Part shown: positions 48,970-62,545 of the stretch, one piece after another
Layout: each line of letters starts with the position of its first letter
Numbering within the stretch: position 1 is the first letter of the stretch
Origin: Tetrahymena elliotti 4EA
Taxonomy: Eukaryota; Ciliophora; Oligohymenophorea; Hymenostomatida; Tetrahymenidae
NCBI GenBank assembly: GCA_000231825.2
Contig: JH720327.1
Span: 706,269 to 770,268, forward strand
Direction: 5' to 3'
Length of the DNA stretch: 64,000 nucleotides
The notes under the pieces: model-generated
The model's database searches: none
Told to the model about the DNA's origin: nothing
Seen by the model: only the letters and a program-made list of their open reading frames with translations
Translations under genes and position numbers: made by a program

Positions 48970-50223
48970 ATGGATTGTTATTGTGCTAGCTAAACACTTT
49001 ATTAAAAGGACAAGTTAAAGAATTTCAAATATTTTAACAAGAAGGAAAATAAGTTTGAGGATTACGAGTACGAAAGAGTTAATAGAGACTAGGTTTATGA
49101 TCCTTATAATAGCAAATTTAGTCATATTTTTGAATAAACTTTAGAATTAGGTAGCACAACATATCCTTTAGGTGAAATAGATGAAGTAGAATATTTTACT
49201 ATTGTAAACAATCCTTTAAAATTCTACAAGGAGTACATAGCTGTTAATAAGCCATGTAAAATTGTTAATGCAATAAATTCATGGCCTGCCATGAAGAATT
49301 GGAAAGACTTAGAATACTTAAAAAAGAGAATTGGAGATCATGAAATTACAATTGATCTTACTCCTGATGGATATGCAGATTCTATTTATAACAAGTTTTT
49401 TGCTCAACCAAAATAAGTTAAAGGAAAATTTTAAGATTTTTTAAATATGAAAAAACATAAAAATCAAGGAAACGTTGTTCCCTACATTCAAAAATAAAAT
49501 GGAAATCTAACAAGTGAATTCAGCTTTTTCTTATAAGATATTAAATCTTAAAATATACAAGGAAAATCACCAAGTAATAAAATGCAAAATCTACCTGATT
49601 TAAAAGAGTTCTTCAAAAATACTTTTTTCAATGGCCAAGAACCAGACTCTATTAATTTTTGGATGGGATATTCTGATTCGGTCTCAGCTCTACATAAAGA
49701 TCCTTATGAAAATATTTATGCTGTTATTCAAGGCGAAAAGCATTTTACATTAGCACCTCCAGCAGTATTTCCTTATTGTGGTATAAGTAATTACAAAAAT
49801 ACCAAATGGAACTGCTCTCCAGACTTTTAAAAATGGTGGCTAGAAGACATTAATGTTGATGATGAGGAGTCTGATTAGTAAGATAATGAAAAAAATCAAA
49901 ATTCTAACACTGTTTGGTATTCTCATAATCCTGATTTGCCAGAAGATTATCATAGATATTTTTCTGAAGATATTCCTGTTTACCATGTAGTAGTTAAGTC
50001 AGGTGAAGTTTTATATTTACCTGCTCTTTGGTTCCACTAAGTAACTTAATTTACATCATCTTAAAATCATCTTAGTGATGAACCTCAATCAAGTGACTTC
50101 ATCATTGCAGCCAACTTCTGGTACGACATGGAATTCGATCATAAATTCCAAGTATTTGATATGCTTAAAAACTTAGTCGATCTTGACATAAATGAGTAAA
50201 AGAACAACCAAGATAAACAATGA
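48970..50223 (+). CDS. JmjC-domain protein, JMJD7-like
   Basis: Single exon of 417 residues, ATG 48970 to TGA 50221-50223. N-terminal half: EYFTIVNNPLKFYKEYIAVN, KPCKIVNAINSWPAMKNW and TIDLTPDGYADS, a series typical of JMJD7. JmjC core: NFWMGYSDSVSALHKDPYENIY with the HxD iron ligands His242 and Asp244, AVIQGEKHFTLAPPAVFPY, and distal His356 in LPALWFHQV. Ends near FWYDMEFDHKF. JMJD7 is an Fe(II)/2-oxoglutarate lysyl hydroxylase of translation-factor GTPases in mammals, with reported protease activity on histone tails. All three metal ligands are present. An acidic Asp/Glu insert (about residues 290-315) is extra. Recognition is strong; the substrate is inferred. Confidence 0.88.
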
Positions 50224-52353
50224 TTTTTACCAAATTTTTCAATCCACACAAAAATGCCAAAATAAATTTGAGTTTTAATTAATTACATTTTATATAATCC
50301 TATGTAAATAAATAAATTATATATATTCAATATAGTTTTACTTCTTACATTTTTTCTCAAAATAAAATACAAAATCAAATTCTAGCGAAGATCCTTTCTT
50401 CAATTTTAGTTAATTATATGTCATTTTGATGTAAAATAAGAGCTATAATCTCTAGAAAGAACTTCAAAGTCTAATTGTATGTTAAAAATTAAATCAATCC
50501 ATATTTAGTTAATGATTTTTCATCTTATTTTAATAATTGAGGATAATAAGCTAATTCTTTGTGAAAATAATGAAAAATACTATTAATATTATCTTTTATT
50601 TTAATTTGGTGTCTTTACTTCTATTTTTAGTTTAGTTTACAACTTATTTTTCACGATCACAAATTAATATTTAATATTTATGTAGTTATATATGTTTTAT
50701 TTCAATAATCTTCATTGTTCTGGGTAATAAACTAAAATATTATTTTAATAAGACTCTTAATTGCTTGAAACAACTGAAAAAATATATTTTATTTCCAAAA
50801 TGAAATGAATCCATATTTATGTAAAATAGAATATTTTTTCTCATTTTGATAATTGAGAATAATGAGTTGAATATTTATTTTTTATTGAAATTATTAAATT
50901 ATTATTTATGATTTCTTTTAGAATTTTGTGCATTACTTCTATTTTTTAATTTACTTATTTTTAATGATCATTAATTAATATTACATATGTAATTATCTCT
51001 TACTTCAATAATATTCATCCTTTAATTATGATCTGAAATTAAAACAAAAATCTAAATCCTTGTTCATTTTTTGTAAGCTAAAATACTATTATCATATCAA
51101 ATAAGAGTCAAACATAAAAAATAAAATACATAAATAAATGACTTCTATTTACATGTTTTCAATTAATAATACTAGGTAGAAATTAGACCTTTATTTATTT
51201 ATCTTTCTTTGATAATGATAAAATTTTTTAACATTTTGTTTCACTTTGCTTTTTTTATGATTTATTATTTTTGTTTAACTGTTTGCTTTCACTTTTATTT
51301 GCTATGATGCTTGATATAAATTTGCTTACAAAAAAATTAAAGATTTTTTTCTATCCAATTGAAAGGAAATTCCAATAATTTTAAATTGAAATAGATTAAA
51401 CAATAAAAAACAATTAAATTCAATAGATATTTTTATTTCTTATTTTAATCCAATCAAATTTTGTTTTAGTAATCAGATTTTCTCTTGATTTTACTTAAAA
51501 AAAATTCAATAAACCAAGTTTTCAAAATTTTGTGGTTAAAATTTAGCATAGACTGCAAAACCAAATCAAGTTAGTATAAAATTTAAAAATTTTAAAAGAA
51601 GAAATCTAAATAAATAAAAAATTAAATTATATTTTAAGATTTCAATTAATTTCTTCAAATTTTTATTAAACTCAATCTAAATGTAAATAAAAAGATATAA
51701 ATAACAAAATGAATGAATAAAATCTAAAAATTAAGTTGATGAAAAATAATGAGAATGAAAAGATAATTTTATTTATAAGACTTCATTGGTTAGTTAATAT
51801 CTAATAAAATGCTAATGAAGATAATTTATACAATGAGTAAATGTTTTAAGACATTTTGAATAAATAAAATCTAAAAATTAAGTAGCTAGGGTGAAGATAA
51901 TTTTTGTTAAGATCTAACAAGATGTAAATGAGTAAAATTAAAAACTTTATACAACAAGTAAGTGTTTAAAAAAGTAGTTTTTAATAAAAAGTTTAAAAGG
52001 AATAATGTCAAATATTAAGAGTATTAAAATTATTTAAAATAAAACTAGAGTTTTTTTACACCTCTACCAAAGGCAAAATTAGTAATGCCTGTTTTTTGTT
52101 ATATAATTAAAAAAGTTTTCTTTGTTATTTTTTAGCAGATTTAAAATGTTCCTTCTTCTTATTCTTCATCATAAATTCTTCAAACAAAGGTCAAAGTTAT
52201 TTATTAATCAATTTTAAATCTGAGGTTTGAGTAATCAAGTTAAAAAGTAAGATATGACATACTCAAAGTCAAAAATTAATTATTATTTCTACTTATTAAT
52301 TATATTAGGGATTAGTTTTTAATTATGTATGATTGAAAATTTAAAAAGTAATT
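50224..52353. other. Intergenic, about 2.1 kb, convergent, with degenerate repeats
   Basis: Faces the 3-prime ends of the JmjC gene and the large gene. It contains two diverged copies of a segment about 320 bases apart (ATCCATATTTA...TAATTGAGGATAATAAG near 50500 and 50810) and a second pair (AAAATCTAAAAATTAAGT at about 51719 and 51868). No gene supported. Confidence 0.55.
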
Positions 52354-55300
52354 TCAGATGATATGGACATTTTATTCAGAAATTATGTTTTTTGTATCAG
52401 AAATTTAGTAAATGTTGTTTGCTGAGAGTTTAGAAAGCTTTTTAAAGCTGATTCCTTCTTTTGTGAATATGGCTGCTTTAAATTATAATAAATTCTAATC
52501 AGAGTTACTAAATTTTTTAGAATATTCCTCACAGTCATTATTTAAAAGTACCTTGCATTTTTCTACTTCTGAATATGGTAATTTAATTTATGGTTCTTAT
52601 CCTTCATAAAGGTTAAGGGTAATTAGTAGGTTATTTTCTTAGAGTTCTTTCAGTTTAGGAACATTTAATTGACTTATTAGGCTGTCATTTAAGAATAAGT
52701 TTTATCTGTAATCTGTTAAACAAGAATATTTAGAGAAACTAAACTATTTTGGGAGGTTTCCTTTTTTAAGTAGATCTTCAATAATAAATCCAATAGAATC
52801 TACTAAGTTATATCTTTAGAAAGGCTCTATTTTAAAAAGTTATTAATTCTTCAAGTCAAAGAAGAAAATTTAGAGTGCAAGTGGTATTTACTTTGTGAAA
52901 TACTATAGTTTGGGATATTTACAGAAGTAGTTTAACATGGATGGTGATTGCTACATTATTCCTATAAACATGGCTTAACTAACAGATATGTTTTTGAAAA
53001 TAGGAATTTTAGTGATGAGAATTTATTATTCTTAAACGCTTTTGGTTATAACAATCATTCCATTTTAATCAATGAAGTAATTATTCTTGCATCCATCAAT
53101 CATCACTTAAAGATAATAACTGTTGATGATGTTAGTTGAGCTTATGAAACTCATAGAGTTTTTAAGTAATAAATTTTAATGAACTTAACTAATAATTGTT
53201 CTTATGTCAACAAGATGAATACCTTCATCAAATGTTGAGTTGATCACTTCTTCATATTCTTTTTCAAGCATACTAACATTAGCGTCTAACAAGTAATTTT
53301 GTTGATTATTATTCGCAATAAATAATTATTTGTTTCCATTTTCATCAATGAAATGGATGGAGACCACTATTGAATTTCTTAATCTTTTACCTATTATTTG
53401 AGATGTTCTGACAAGTAAACTTTCGAAACTCAAAATAAATCCTTGAATTCTTGCTATTTCTTTAAATAAGAGTAAAACATTTTTAATTGAAACTTCAAAG
53501 CCAAATGCACTCTTCAAAGAGAGGTAAAGTAATTAAAGTCTTTCATCTATTGACAACTATGAATTATGAGCAATTAAAAATGAAATCTTTGAAAACCAAT
53601 CATTGATTGCTTCTTTCGAAAAGTTTTTTAGAGGTGGTTATCTTAAATATTTATTTGGAATATTCTGTATTTTCTAGGTAGATGAATTAGCAGAAAATCT
53701 AAGAGGATCAATTGTAGTGAATACGTTGGTTATTTGTAAGCTTCTATAATCGAATTGGTGCATGGTTAAAGAAATTCCTTCATTCATAAAGATTGGACAC
53801 TAACCTAAAGTATTAACATCGTTTCTGACATAATTTTAATCTAAATATTTATTTTATTATTAATTTCTAATTTAAGATTAGTTAGATGACTACTATAAAG
53901 ATGGCTCTAAATAAACAGATAATAGAATAGTTTTATCTATATCCAAGCTACTCTTTTAATTCAGATAAACCAATGATTTGTTGTAAAATAGATTCACAGG
54001 ATCCCATTCAAGATATCCAGTGAAATGAATATTTTAGTAAGAAACTTAAATAATCAGTTCAAATTTAATTTATTCTCTTCCTTCGATTTCATTGTAAAGT
54101 GAATTTGTTTTTAAAAATGGTAATTTAGTTTTGAATGACAATTGTAATTTTTTATTATTACTATCTCCATTGTCAGGTATAAATTTTTATTGTTTGATTC
54201 CTTCATAAGTTATTATCAAAACAGATTTTTATAAGATCTAAGGAGGTACATCATTTAGGTAGATAAACAAATCGACTTATCTCTGATCACTAATTTACTT
54301 TTCAGCATACTCTTCACATTCTTTTAACTTCATTAATTCTAAATCTAATTATTCTTATAAGAAGTTATCTTAAAACTAAAATTAATTGAAATTGCTATAA
54401 GTATAATGGCTTCTGAATGAATTCGATCCATTTATTAATTTAATCTTAGTCATATAATCTGAATATTATCCTGTTATTTATTGGTAGATTAATATATCAG
54501 TTTTTATTGTTTTATAAAAGACATCGAAAAACCTATTTATATTCAAATAAATGCTGAAAAACTCTTAGATTAATTCATCAAAACATTCTCCAATATTAAA
54601 TTCTTAGTTTAACTAAATACTCTCTTCAATATGATAATCGATGTAAATTGTCAAAATTGATATTGAAACGCAATACAAAAAGAAATTAATTTCTAGCTTC
54701 TAAATATCAATTAGCTCTATAAAAACACTATCTATTATTCTATTCCAAAGTTCTCCAACTAAAATGTCTTTTTTAAAAAATAAAAAATTTAAAAAAAGAA
54801 AAATGTTAAAAATTTACTTGAAAAAAAAGAATAACACCCCTCAAAAATTAAATCTTTTAAAGCAGGAATTTGGTTATCAAAATTAAGATTGACATAAGTT
54901 TAGCTGATTCTATTCATCAAGCTAAAAAATATGAAATTAAAGTCAACTTCTTTCAGTAAATTCATTAAAGAAGTAAATGCGAAAAATTGTTATTAATCAA
55001 ATTATTAACAAGCCAGTTTGAATTATTGAGCTTGATTGAAATTCTAAGAAACACTGACTTTCATAGATTAAAACTTAGGAGCCTTTGATGATATTTAGTA
55101 ACTTGAAACAAGAATTTCTTGATCTTCTTCTAAAAAGTTTTCATAAATATTAATTAGAAGATTTATTGTTGGTGATAATAATATTTAATCAGTCATATCA
55201 TGAGTTATGTAATCATACATTAAATATGCTTGGTATATATCGAAAATAGCTTGAGATTTTGCAGGGTGATAGGGAAATTTTTTATATATCAAAGAAGAGG

Positions 55301-58300
55301 CAGACACAGCTAAAGAGTTGCAGTAATTCTTAGATTCTGATTTTAAGTATTCAATAACATTTGTACATGATTTTTAGAATAAATCTTCTAGTAACTATTT
55401 AGTGTCTACTAATATCTAATGTAGATCCATGATAGAAGAGTAAATACTAAAGCGATATTCATTTGGTATTCCTTTCTATACCATGAAAGTGTGTATCTCT
55501 TTTTTATTGAATTTTTACATTAAAATATCAAACACATTCTTCCTTACTTTGGTCATAAGTAATTCTGCCTGCATTTTTCCTTACCATTCAGATATCTTTT
55601 GAATCCTCCTCTTATTAAAGCCTTCCAATTTATTCTTACATTTATTCAATACCTCAGTGTATTCAGAATCAGCTTGGAGAAGATTATAAAATTGCATGAT
55701 TTTATTTATTTCAGGATCATTTATGAATCTTATCCAAACATATCTTTTAGGAAATATAACTTGCTTATTTGTGATAAGGTAATACATGAATCTCTCTTAA
55801 TTTCTTATTATCTAGCTTATGTTTTGGTAGAAGGAAGTTTTATAAATTTGTTAATTTTTAAATATGCTTGGATTAGCTTTTATCTGAAGAATTTAATCAG
55901 ATTATTAATTTTCTTGTTTATCACCTTATTAGCTTACTTTTACAACATGATTTTCTTCTTTTTCTATGGCTTATATTTCAATAATTAGATGTAAAATAGC
56001 AAAAAGACTCTAACTTAAACTTGCAAAAGGTGATTTCAAGATGGTAAATTGTTCTCTTCCATACTCAGTACAACTTAGAATTGTTTCACCAATTTTTAAT
56101 TCCCCATTTACAATATCAATACCTCTTTCATTTCTTATAGCTATTTTCCAAGAAGCATCTAATAATTTCTATGTAGAATAAGCTTAATTAATTTTACTTT
56201 CTGAATTATTCATGTAACCACTGTTATTCATTTTTTTATTCAAATTATTATTATTTGATGAAGAATTATAAATGTCATCTTGAGAAAATTGTATTCTCGA
56301 ATTTAATTACCAAACGTTATCACTCTTGTTAATCTCTTTTTTGCTTGAGAATTTATAGGTGAGTTCTTAAAGTGGTAGAATGTTATTTCCGATGACCAGA
56401 TCTTTAACTTGATTATAAAAATCATCTAAAGGTTCCTCTTCATACCAATGAATCATGATCTTAGTGATGAAGTATTATTTATCTAAATTTTGATTAATTT
56501 GTTTGATTTAAATAGGTAACTTCTCAGATTGTCTTATGTGCTCATACAAATTTTCATTTTCGATAAATTATTTTACAATAGGATCTTGCATGTATGATTC
56601 CACTTAAGATTTCATATCAATCATTTTCTTTTAACCTGATGGATTTAATGGCTTGAAAGATGAATCAAATCCTTTAACATACTTTGGATTAGCAAGTGTT
56701 CTCTTTTCTTTCTCATTGATAATATTCTCATAAACAGATTCTTCATCAATCATCTACAATGGACTTTAGTAATCTAAAAAATCACTTTATCCAAAATATT
56801 TATTGAAATTATTATCTGACTAAAAGTTTTATGGAGAGCTATTTGTATTTTTAATTGGTGAATGAAATTCTATTTAAGAATCTTATCTACTCTTTAATCC
56901 TATCTTCTCTTAAGAAGGCCTCTTTTCTTAAAGGTTTAATTTTTGTTAAACTTTAGATTTTTAGCTTTAACTTATGGCAAAGTTAATTTGTTCTCTATTT
57001 TCATAAATTAAAACTTATTATTATACTTCACTATTTATAATATCCTTCACCTTAATATATTTTCTTGAATCTAAATCGCTCTAAATATTATTTTCCTTTA
57101 ATTTTTAACTCCCATTTTAGCTTTTTTTAAATAAAAATCTATAACAAATAATAATAAAAGTGTATTTTAACTTTACATAAATTTGTTTGAATCACTGTTT
57201 ATTAAATTAATAGCTATTACTTATTCTTCAAGTTCTTTCTTCTGCTAAAATATTTCCTTTGTGATAGGTCCTGATTCTTCCATTTTTTTTATTGGAGCTT
57301 CTAAATTTTATTTCTGATTTTCATGTTAAATATTTTACAATGCTTAATTAGCTAATTATTGTGTAGATTATGGCTAATTTTTTAAAGAAGCTTCTATATT
57401 TTATTTCTACTTTTCATCTTGAGTATTTTAGATTGCCTAAATAGCTAATTATTGTGCAAATTATTACTAGTTTTTTATTGAAGCTTCTATATTTTTTTTC
57501 TGTTTTTCATCTTGAATATTTTAGATTCCCTAATTAACTGCTAATGCAGGCTATTATTAATTTTTAATTGAAGCTTCTAAATATTTCTACTTTTCATCTT
57601 GAATATTTTAGATTTCATAATAAGCTACCTATGCAGATTATTATTAAGTCTGGTTATCTGTCAGAATTTTTTGTTCTTTTTAATAAAAAAATGAAATTAT
57701 AAAATTGAAAAGGAATAAAAATAAACATGAAATATTTTCATTTTCTGTTGTAAAAATGTTAATTGTTGGAGAATTTGGAAATGACAGAGTTTAGTATTTT
57801 TCACTACCATCACCTTAAAAATTTTGAATGGAATTTTGTGGTTGTTTTCCTATTTATTCTTGTTGTTTTATTATTGATTGAGAATTTATTCACTTTTAAT
57901 TATTTCTCCTTGGTTTTCTTAATTAAAATGACTTTACTTTTAAAACACTTTTAATGTTTTTTTTACCTGGCTTTTAGCTCTTATTCTCTAGATCCTATTA
58001 AGATTTACCAACAACAATAGTTGTGTCTGTTTCTACTTTGTATAATGTTATACTAGATTTCTTTGATAAGCTTTCAGACCTCTTGTCAGACTAATTTTAA
58101 TTTTCTGGTTTTAAGTTTGAGTCAGTTTCCTTCTCCTCAGGTATTTTCTGTAATTCTACACTTTTTTTATCTTTATTCGAACCTTCTTCTTTTAATTCAT
58201 CTAGAGATCCCTTTCCAACTTAATCTTTAATAAATATTAATATTAAACTGTTTATTTCTCCTATAAAAATGTATACCAAAAGAATTCTCTATCTTCTATT

Positions 58301-59540
58301 TGTTTATAGGAGTTAAATTCAAGTCTTCCTAGCTAACTACTGTAGGGAGATCAAGTATTTTATCCAATTGCTATGCCCTATAGCATTAAAATTATTATAA
58401 AAATCCAAAACATTTCTTAAAATTTACTTTTTTTTTATTGCTAGATCCTATGTATACAAGATTAACTTTTATTTAAATGCTCTGACTATAGACCAATTCA
58501 ACAATTTAGCAGATTTATTAAAAGTATAAGTGAGTTCTTTTAATTATTTAACAACAAATTTTAATATTTTAGTTTCTTTCAAAAAAGGAATAAAATTACC
58601 ATCAATAGTATCTTATCTTGAGGTGATTAAAGCATAATTCATTATTTTTTAAAGTTTGTAGAATTATTTAAAATAAAGCATATAAATTTATTCAAAATTA
58701 GCTTTTGCAACTGCTCCATCTATATCCCCATTAAGCCCAATATTTTTTTTAAGATTCTGAGGTATAAGCAACAATCTATACTTACTAGCTTTTTCTTCCC
58801 ATTTTAGAGCTGAGCTTTTATTAAATTCTATTACATTCTTTTCTAATACAGGGTTTTCTTTAAATTCGCTTTAAATTGAACTATTTTTTTAAGGCACAAA
58901 GATATAATCATGCATCTGCAATATTTGTGGAGGTTTTCCTTATGTTGTTGGCAAAATATGAATTGTTTCTTCAACTTACTTAGCATTTCTTAAAAGAAAA
59001 GTTCTACGAAATTTTTGAATTCTATATTTTTCATCTTCTAAAACAACATGATCATCTACAACCTACTTCATTACTTAATAAGAACTCTGTTATTAATCCT
59101 CAAAAGATTTGCTTAAACTCAAATTTTCTATTTATTTTATATTGTTCTTAATCAAATCTTGAGTTCGCTAATCTCCATTCTAGCTCTTCTAAATTACCTC
59201 CAAGTTTTATCTTTGCAGCAATAACTAAAAACATAAAGTATAAATGAATTTCATTTCTTCATCTTTGATATTATCGTGCATGTCAAACAACCATTTATCT
59301 TTAACTTCCTATTGATTTAATTATAAAATATTATCTTTTTTGTTTTGAGATCTTTATGATTTTTTAATATCCAAGTATTTTAGAATCAATCATCAATGAC
59401 CATTCATTATTTAGAAATATTATGATCCCTTTTAGCTAATTTGTAAAATAATAAAGACAATTAAGAAATCTTACCATCTTAGCTACTTTAATTGCGGTAT
59501 CTCCCTGCTGCTTTTCTTGCTAATTGCTTGATTGCTACAT
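52354..59540 (-). CDS. Very large protein with internal 33-residue repeats and weak TBC-like region
   Basis: ATG 59540 (MQQSSNQQEKQQGD) begins a gene of roughly 2,000 residues in about eight exons, ending at TGA 52354-52356. Introns are near 59477-59232, 58610-58550, 58440-58390, 57965-57690, 57150-57120 and 54840-54770. The order is: Gln-rich N-terminus with FRRTFLLRNAKQVEET; acidic segment; 33-residue repeats at 57280-57650; SWKIAIRNERG region; RKNVFDILMQKFNKK with KGIPNEYRFSIY; then IFDIYQAYLMYDYITHD and LLINIYENFLEED, whose spacing faintly recalls a TBC Rab-GAP domain but lacks its Arg and Gln fingers; LFIYLNDVPPQILQKS and SLKSAFGFEVSIKN further on. No confident domain. The frame stays open across long exons, so the gene is real. 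Confidence 0.7.
57280..57655 (-). repeat. Coding minisatellite, unit about 99 bp, 4-5 copies
   Basis: Within the large gene, repeats read IQNIQDEKQK then NIEASIKNQQQ then AQQLA, 33 residues each. Copies differ mainly at the QQQ block and around NIEAS. Unit length keeps the reading frame. Predicted coiled coil, Gln-rich. Confidence 0.85.
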
Positions 59541-62500
59541 ATTATTACAACTTCAACCTTTCCTAATCAAACTGTAATAACAAACTTAAAAAGAATTAAA
59601 GTTATTTATTTATCAAATTATCTTTAATGATTTTTTAACTGATATATATAGATATAAAGAAACTTTTTGTTCTCTTTTAACAAAGTTGTTGACAGATATT
59701 TCCAACCACTAAGTTAATCCAATTAATAGGATTTATTATCTCAAAATCTAAATTAATTTTCTTTTGAGGATAAAATCAATTAATTCAAAAGTTTAAAAAA
59801 ATCTTAAAATTATAATCAGTTAAATAAAGTTGAAACTAAGCAAAGAAGCCCTAAATAGCTATTACCAAGACATTAAACTACCATAGATGAGACCCTTAGG
59901 TTCTAAAGGTGAAGAAGTAGTTGAAATACATTTTATTAAAGATAAAAGCTATCTTTTAATTTAGAATATCTATTCTTTCTCCTTATTTAAGCTATTATGT
60001 TTAATCATATGCTTCAACAATTTTATTACTTACTTTCTGAAATTATTATAAAAATACACATCTATTTTTTATTATTATCTTAGTTTTTTCCTTCAATCCT
60101 CAAAATGTAACCTATTTATTACTGAGGAAAAAACATAGTTCCATTCTTAAATATTTTGAAAAATTAAATAATAAATTTAATGGTAAATAAAATACCTACA
60201 CTAGCCTAAAAGTAAGAATAGATATAATAAATTACCCAAGTTTGATATGCTTAGATTTTTAGAGGAATTTTTTCATTGATGGACTTTTGCATGGATCTAT
60301 TTTATCTTCTCACAAAAATAATCTAGAAAAATTATTTAATTTTTAAATTAATATGTAGCAAAAAGTAGATTTTGATTTTGTTGATTTTCAATAAGAAGTA
60401 AACATTTTCCAAAATTTAGAAAAGTTTTCTCAAAAAAACATACCAAAAAAAATCCTTAAAAAATTAATGATAAGTTATAGCTAGTAAAATTTTTAATATT
60501 TATCAATTATTAGCTATTTAATGGGTATACTAGAGTATATCCTATTTAATAATTGTATAATCAAAAAAAATATGTATGCTAATAAGATTTTAAAGGATTT
60601 CTTTTGATTATTAAAATTAAGAAAAAATTTTACAAAATTATATAAAAATAAAAGGATAGTTGAAGTAATCATCAATTTATTGAATAAAATTATGCTTACT
60701 AACTCTAAGAAGATCTTTGAATATTATTTTAAACACAAAAAAAAACACAACAATTTTTATCTTTTTAAACAATTTTTAAAAGGTTAATACATAAAAATAA
60801 GTACAGTAATTTGCGAATATGGTACAAAAAAGATTTTTATAAATCAAAATTTAAATATTTTTAAGAATGTTTCTTTCAAAATATTAGATTTGCTAATAAA
60901 CCCGAACTAAAAGGTTTATAAATAGTTTTATTAGATCTATTGCATACATATACTCAAGCATTTAAATATACTCAGATACATTTTAATATTAGAAATATTA
61001 ATATTATATTATAGTTATAAAAAATGGTTTATAGTAAAGAAAAGCTTATAAGAAGAATAATATATTAGACCCTATTATAAGCCAATATATTAATAAAGTA
61101 GTATTTCAATATAATATAATTCAATTAATTTACAAATAAGAATATTTATTAATTTCTTTCATCAAAAATTATTTTAAGTTTGTTTTATCAGATATAAATT
61201 ATTGTCAAAGAGATAAGGATTAGTTTCCTCATTTAATTTTTATTATGCTTATAATTAAGATGATACTAAACATAATTAATGACCCTAAAAGAAATAACTA
61301 TATAATATTGTTAAATACCTAAAATATATATATATGTTTCTGTTCTTTATTTTTTATCAGATAAAAAATTAAAAGAAATTTGAAAGATTAAGGATAGTAA
61401 TTATATATTACTAATTTGAGAATTTATGTTCACTAATTAAGATTAACAAAATAAAGGAAAAAAAGTAAAAATAAATCGTTAAGATTATATGCAGCTATTT
61501 ATGTGTTTTTCTATTTAGAATAAATATATTACAATGCATAATAAAAATGTCTTTTTTTCTATTTATTATGTGCTTAATTTATAAAATTTTTTAGTGATTT
61601 TTTAAATCTTGTAATGTAATACATAAATTTTGTATTAAGTGGAGTACTTTTAAAATTATTTTAAGATTTTCGATTTTCGCTCTTTAAGCTGATTATATTA
61701 TTTTACCCATAACTTATACTTAATCTACCATTATGTCTCAATTAGTTTAAAAAAGGGACCAATATTATCCCATAACGCTTCTACTACAACAAAATTAAAT
61801 CATTTTCTTGTTTATTTTGAGAATATCTTCTGAAAATTTCATACTCCTTACTCAAAATTGAAACAGAATCTGATAAATATCTGTTTTTTTCTTGTCAAGG
61901 ATAATAATTTTTTTTGTAGAAAATTATATGATGCATTTATCAATCAATATGCTTTTACTTTTATATTTTTAAATAAACATTTAATCTATCTAATAAAACC
62001 ATTTTCTTATTTCAAGCAAATATTTATTTTTTGTTTTTTAAACATTTATTTGCTTTGAAGATAATCAATTAGTCTATTTACCTCACAAATAAATAGTTAT
62101 GTATGGATATTATATTTTAAGAGTAGAAAGATCAAAAAGTTATTGTATTTTTATTAAAATAAATAATTTAAAATGTATTTATTTTTTGTTTAACCATCTT
62201 CAAATATTTCAAGTTGCTTTTGAAATTTAAAAACCTTCTTTATATCTTCAAATTAGTTTCTTTTTTTCTCATTTTTTTACCATGATACATTGTTAAAAAA
62301 ACTATGCTCTTCACTCTATATAAATGTAATATACTTTAACTTTAATGTTTCTATTTTAGTAAAATTTAAAAATGCATGTACTAATATTTCATTTTCTAGA
62401 AAAATCTTTTAGAATGAAGAAGCAATTAGAATATTTAACATGACTTTAAATATCAGAGGCAAAACCTAATTTTAGTAATTTTTGTAAATTAATAAAAAAG

Positions 62501-62545
62501 TTAACAATTTTTAAGTTAAAATCAAGTAGAAGATAGATAAATAGT
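59541..62545. other. Intergenic, about 3 kb
   Basis: Between divergent genes. AT-rich with a (TA)n patch near 61326. The conventional ORF at 61858 is Phe/Ile-rich low complexity and not credible. One weak candidate ORF (59887-60159) is listed separately. Confidence 0.5.
59887..60159 (+). CDS. Weak candidate small membrane protein
   Basis: Ciliate ORF of 90 codons (MRPLGSKGEEVVEIHF...) with a hydrophobic middle (LFKLLCLIICFNNF). The first 15 codons have coding-like composition; the rest is A/T-driven. It could equally be a first exon or chance. No family recognised. Confidence 0.2.

Noticed and set aside
52400..53145. Plus-strand frame resembling a gene with one in-frame TGA (possible selenocysteine)
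   Set aside because: The opposite strand carries a continuous, better-composed frame that is the C-terminus of the large minus-strand gene ending at 52354, so the plus frame is its shadow.
55599..55988. Longest conventional ORF, 129 codons, plus strand, hydrophobic
   Set aside because: Antisense to a long exon of the large minus-strand gene; its hydrophobicity comes from the complement of Lys/Gln/Asn-rich codons.
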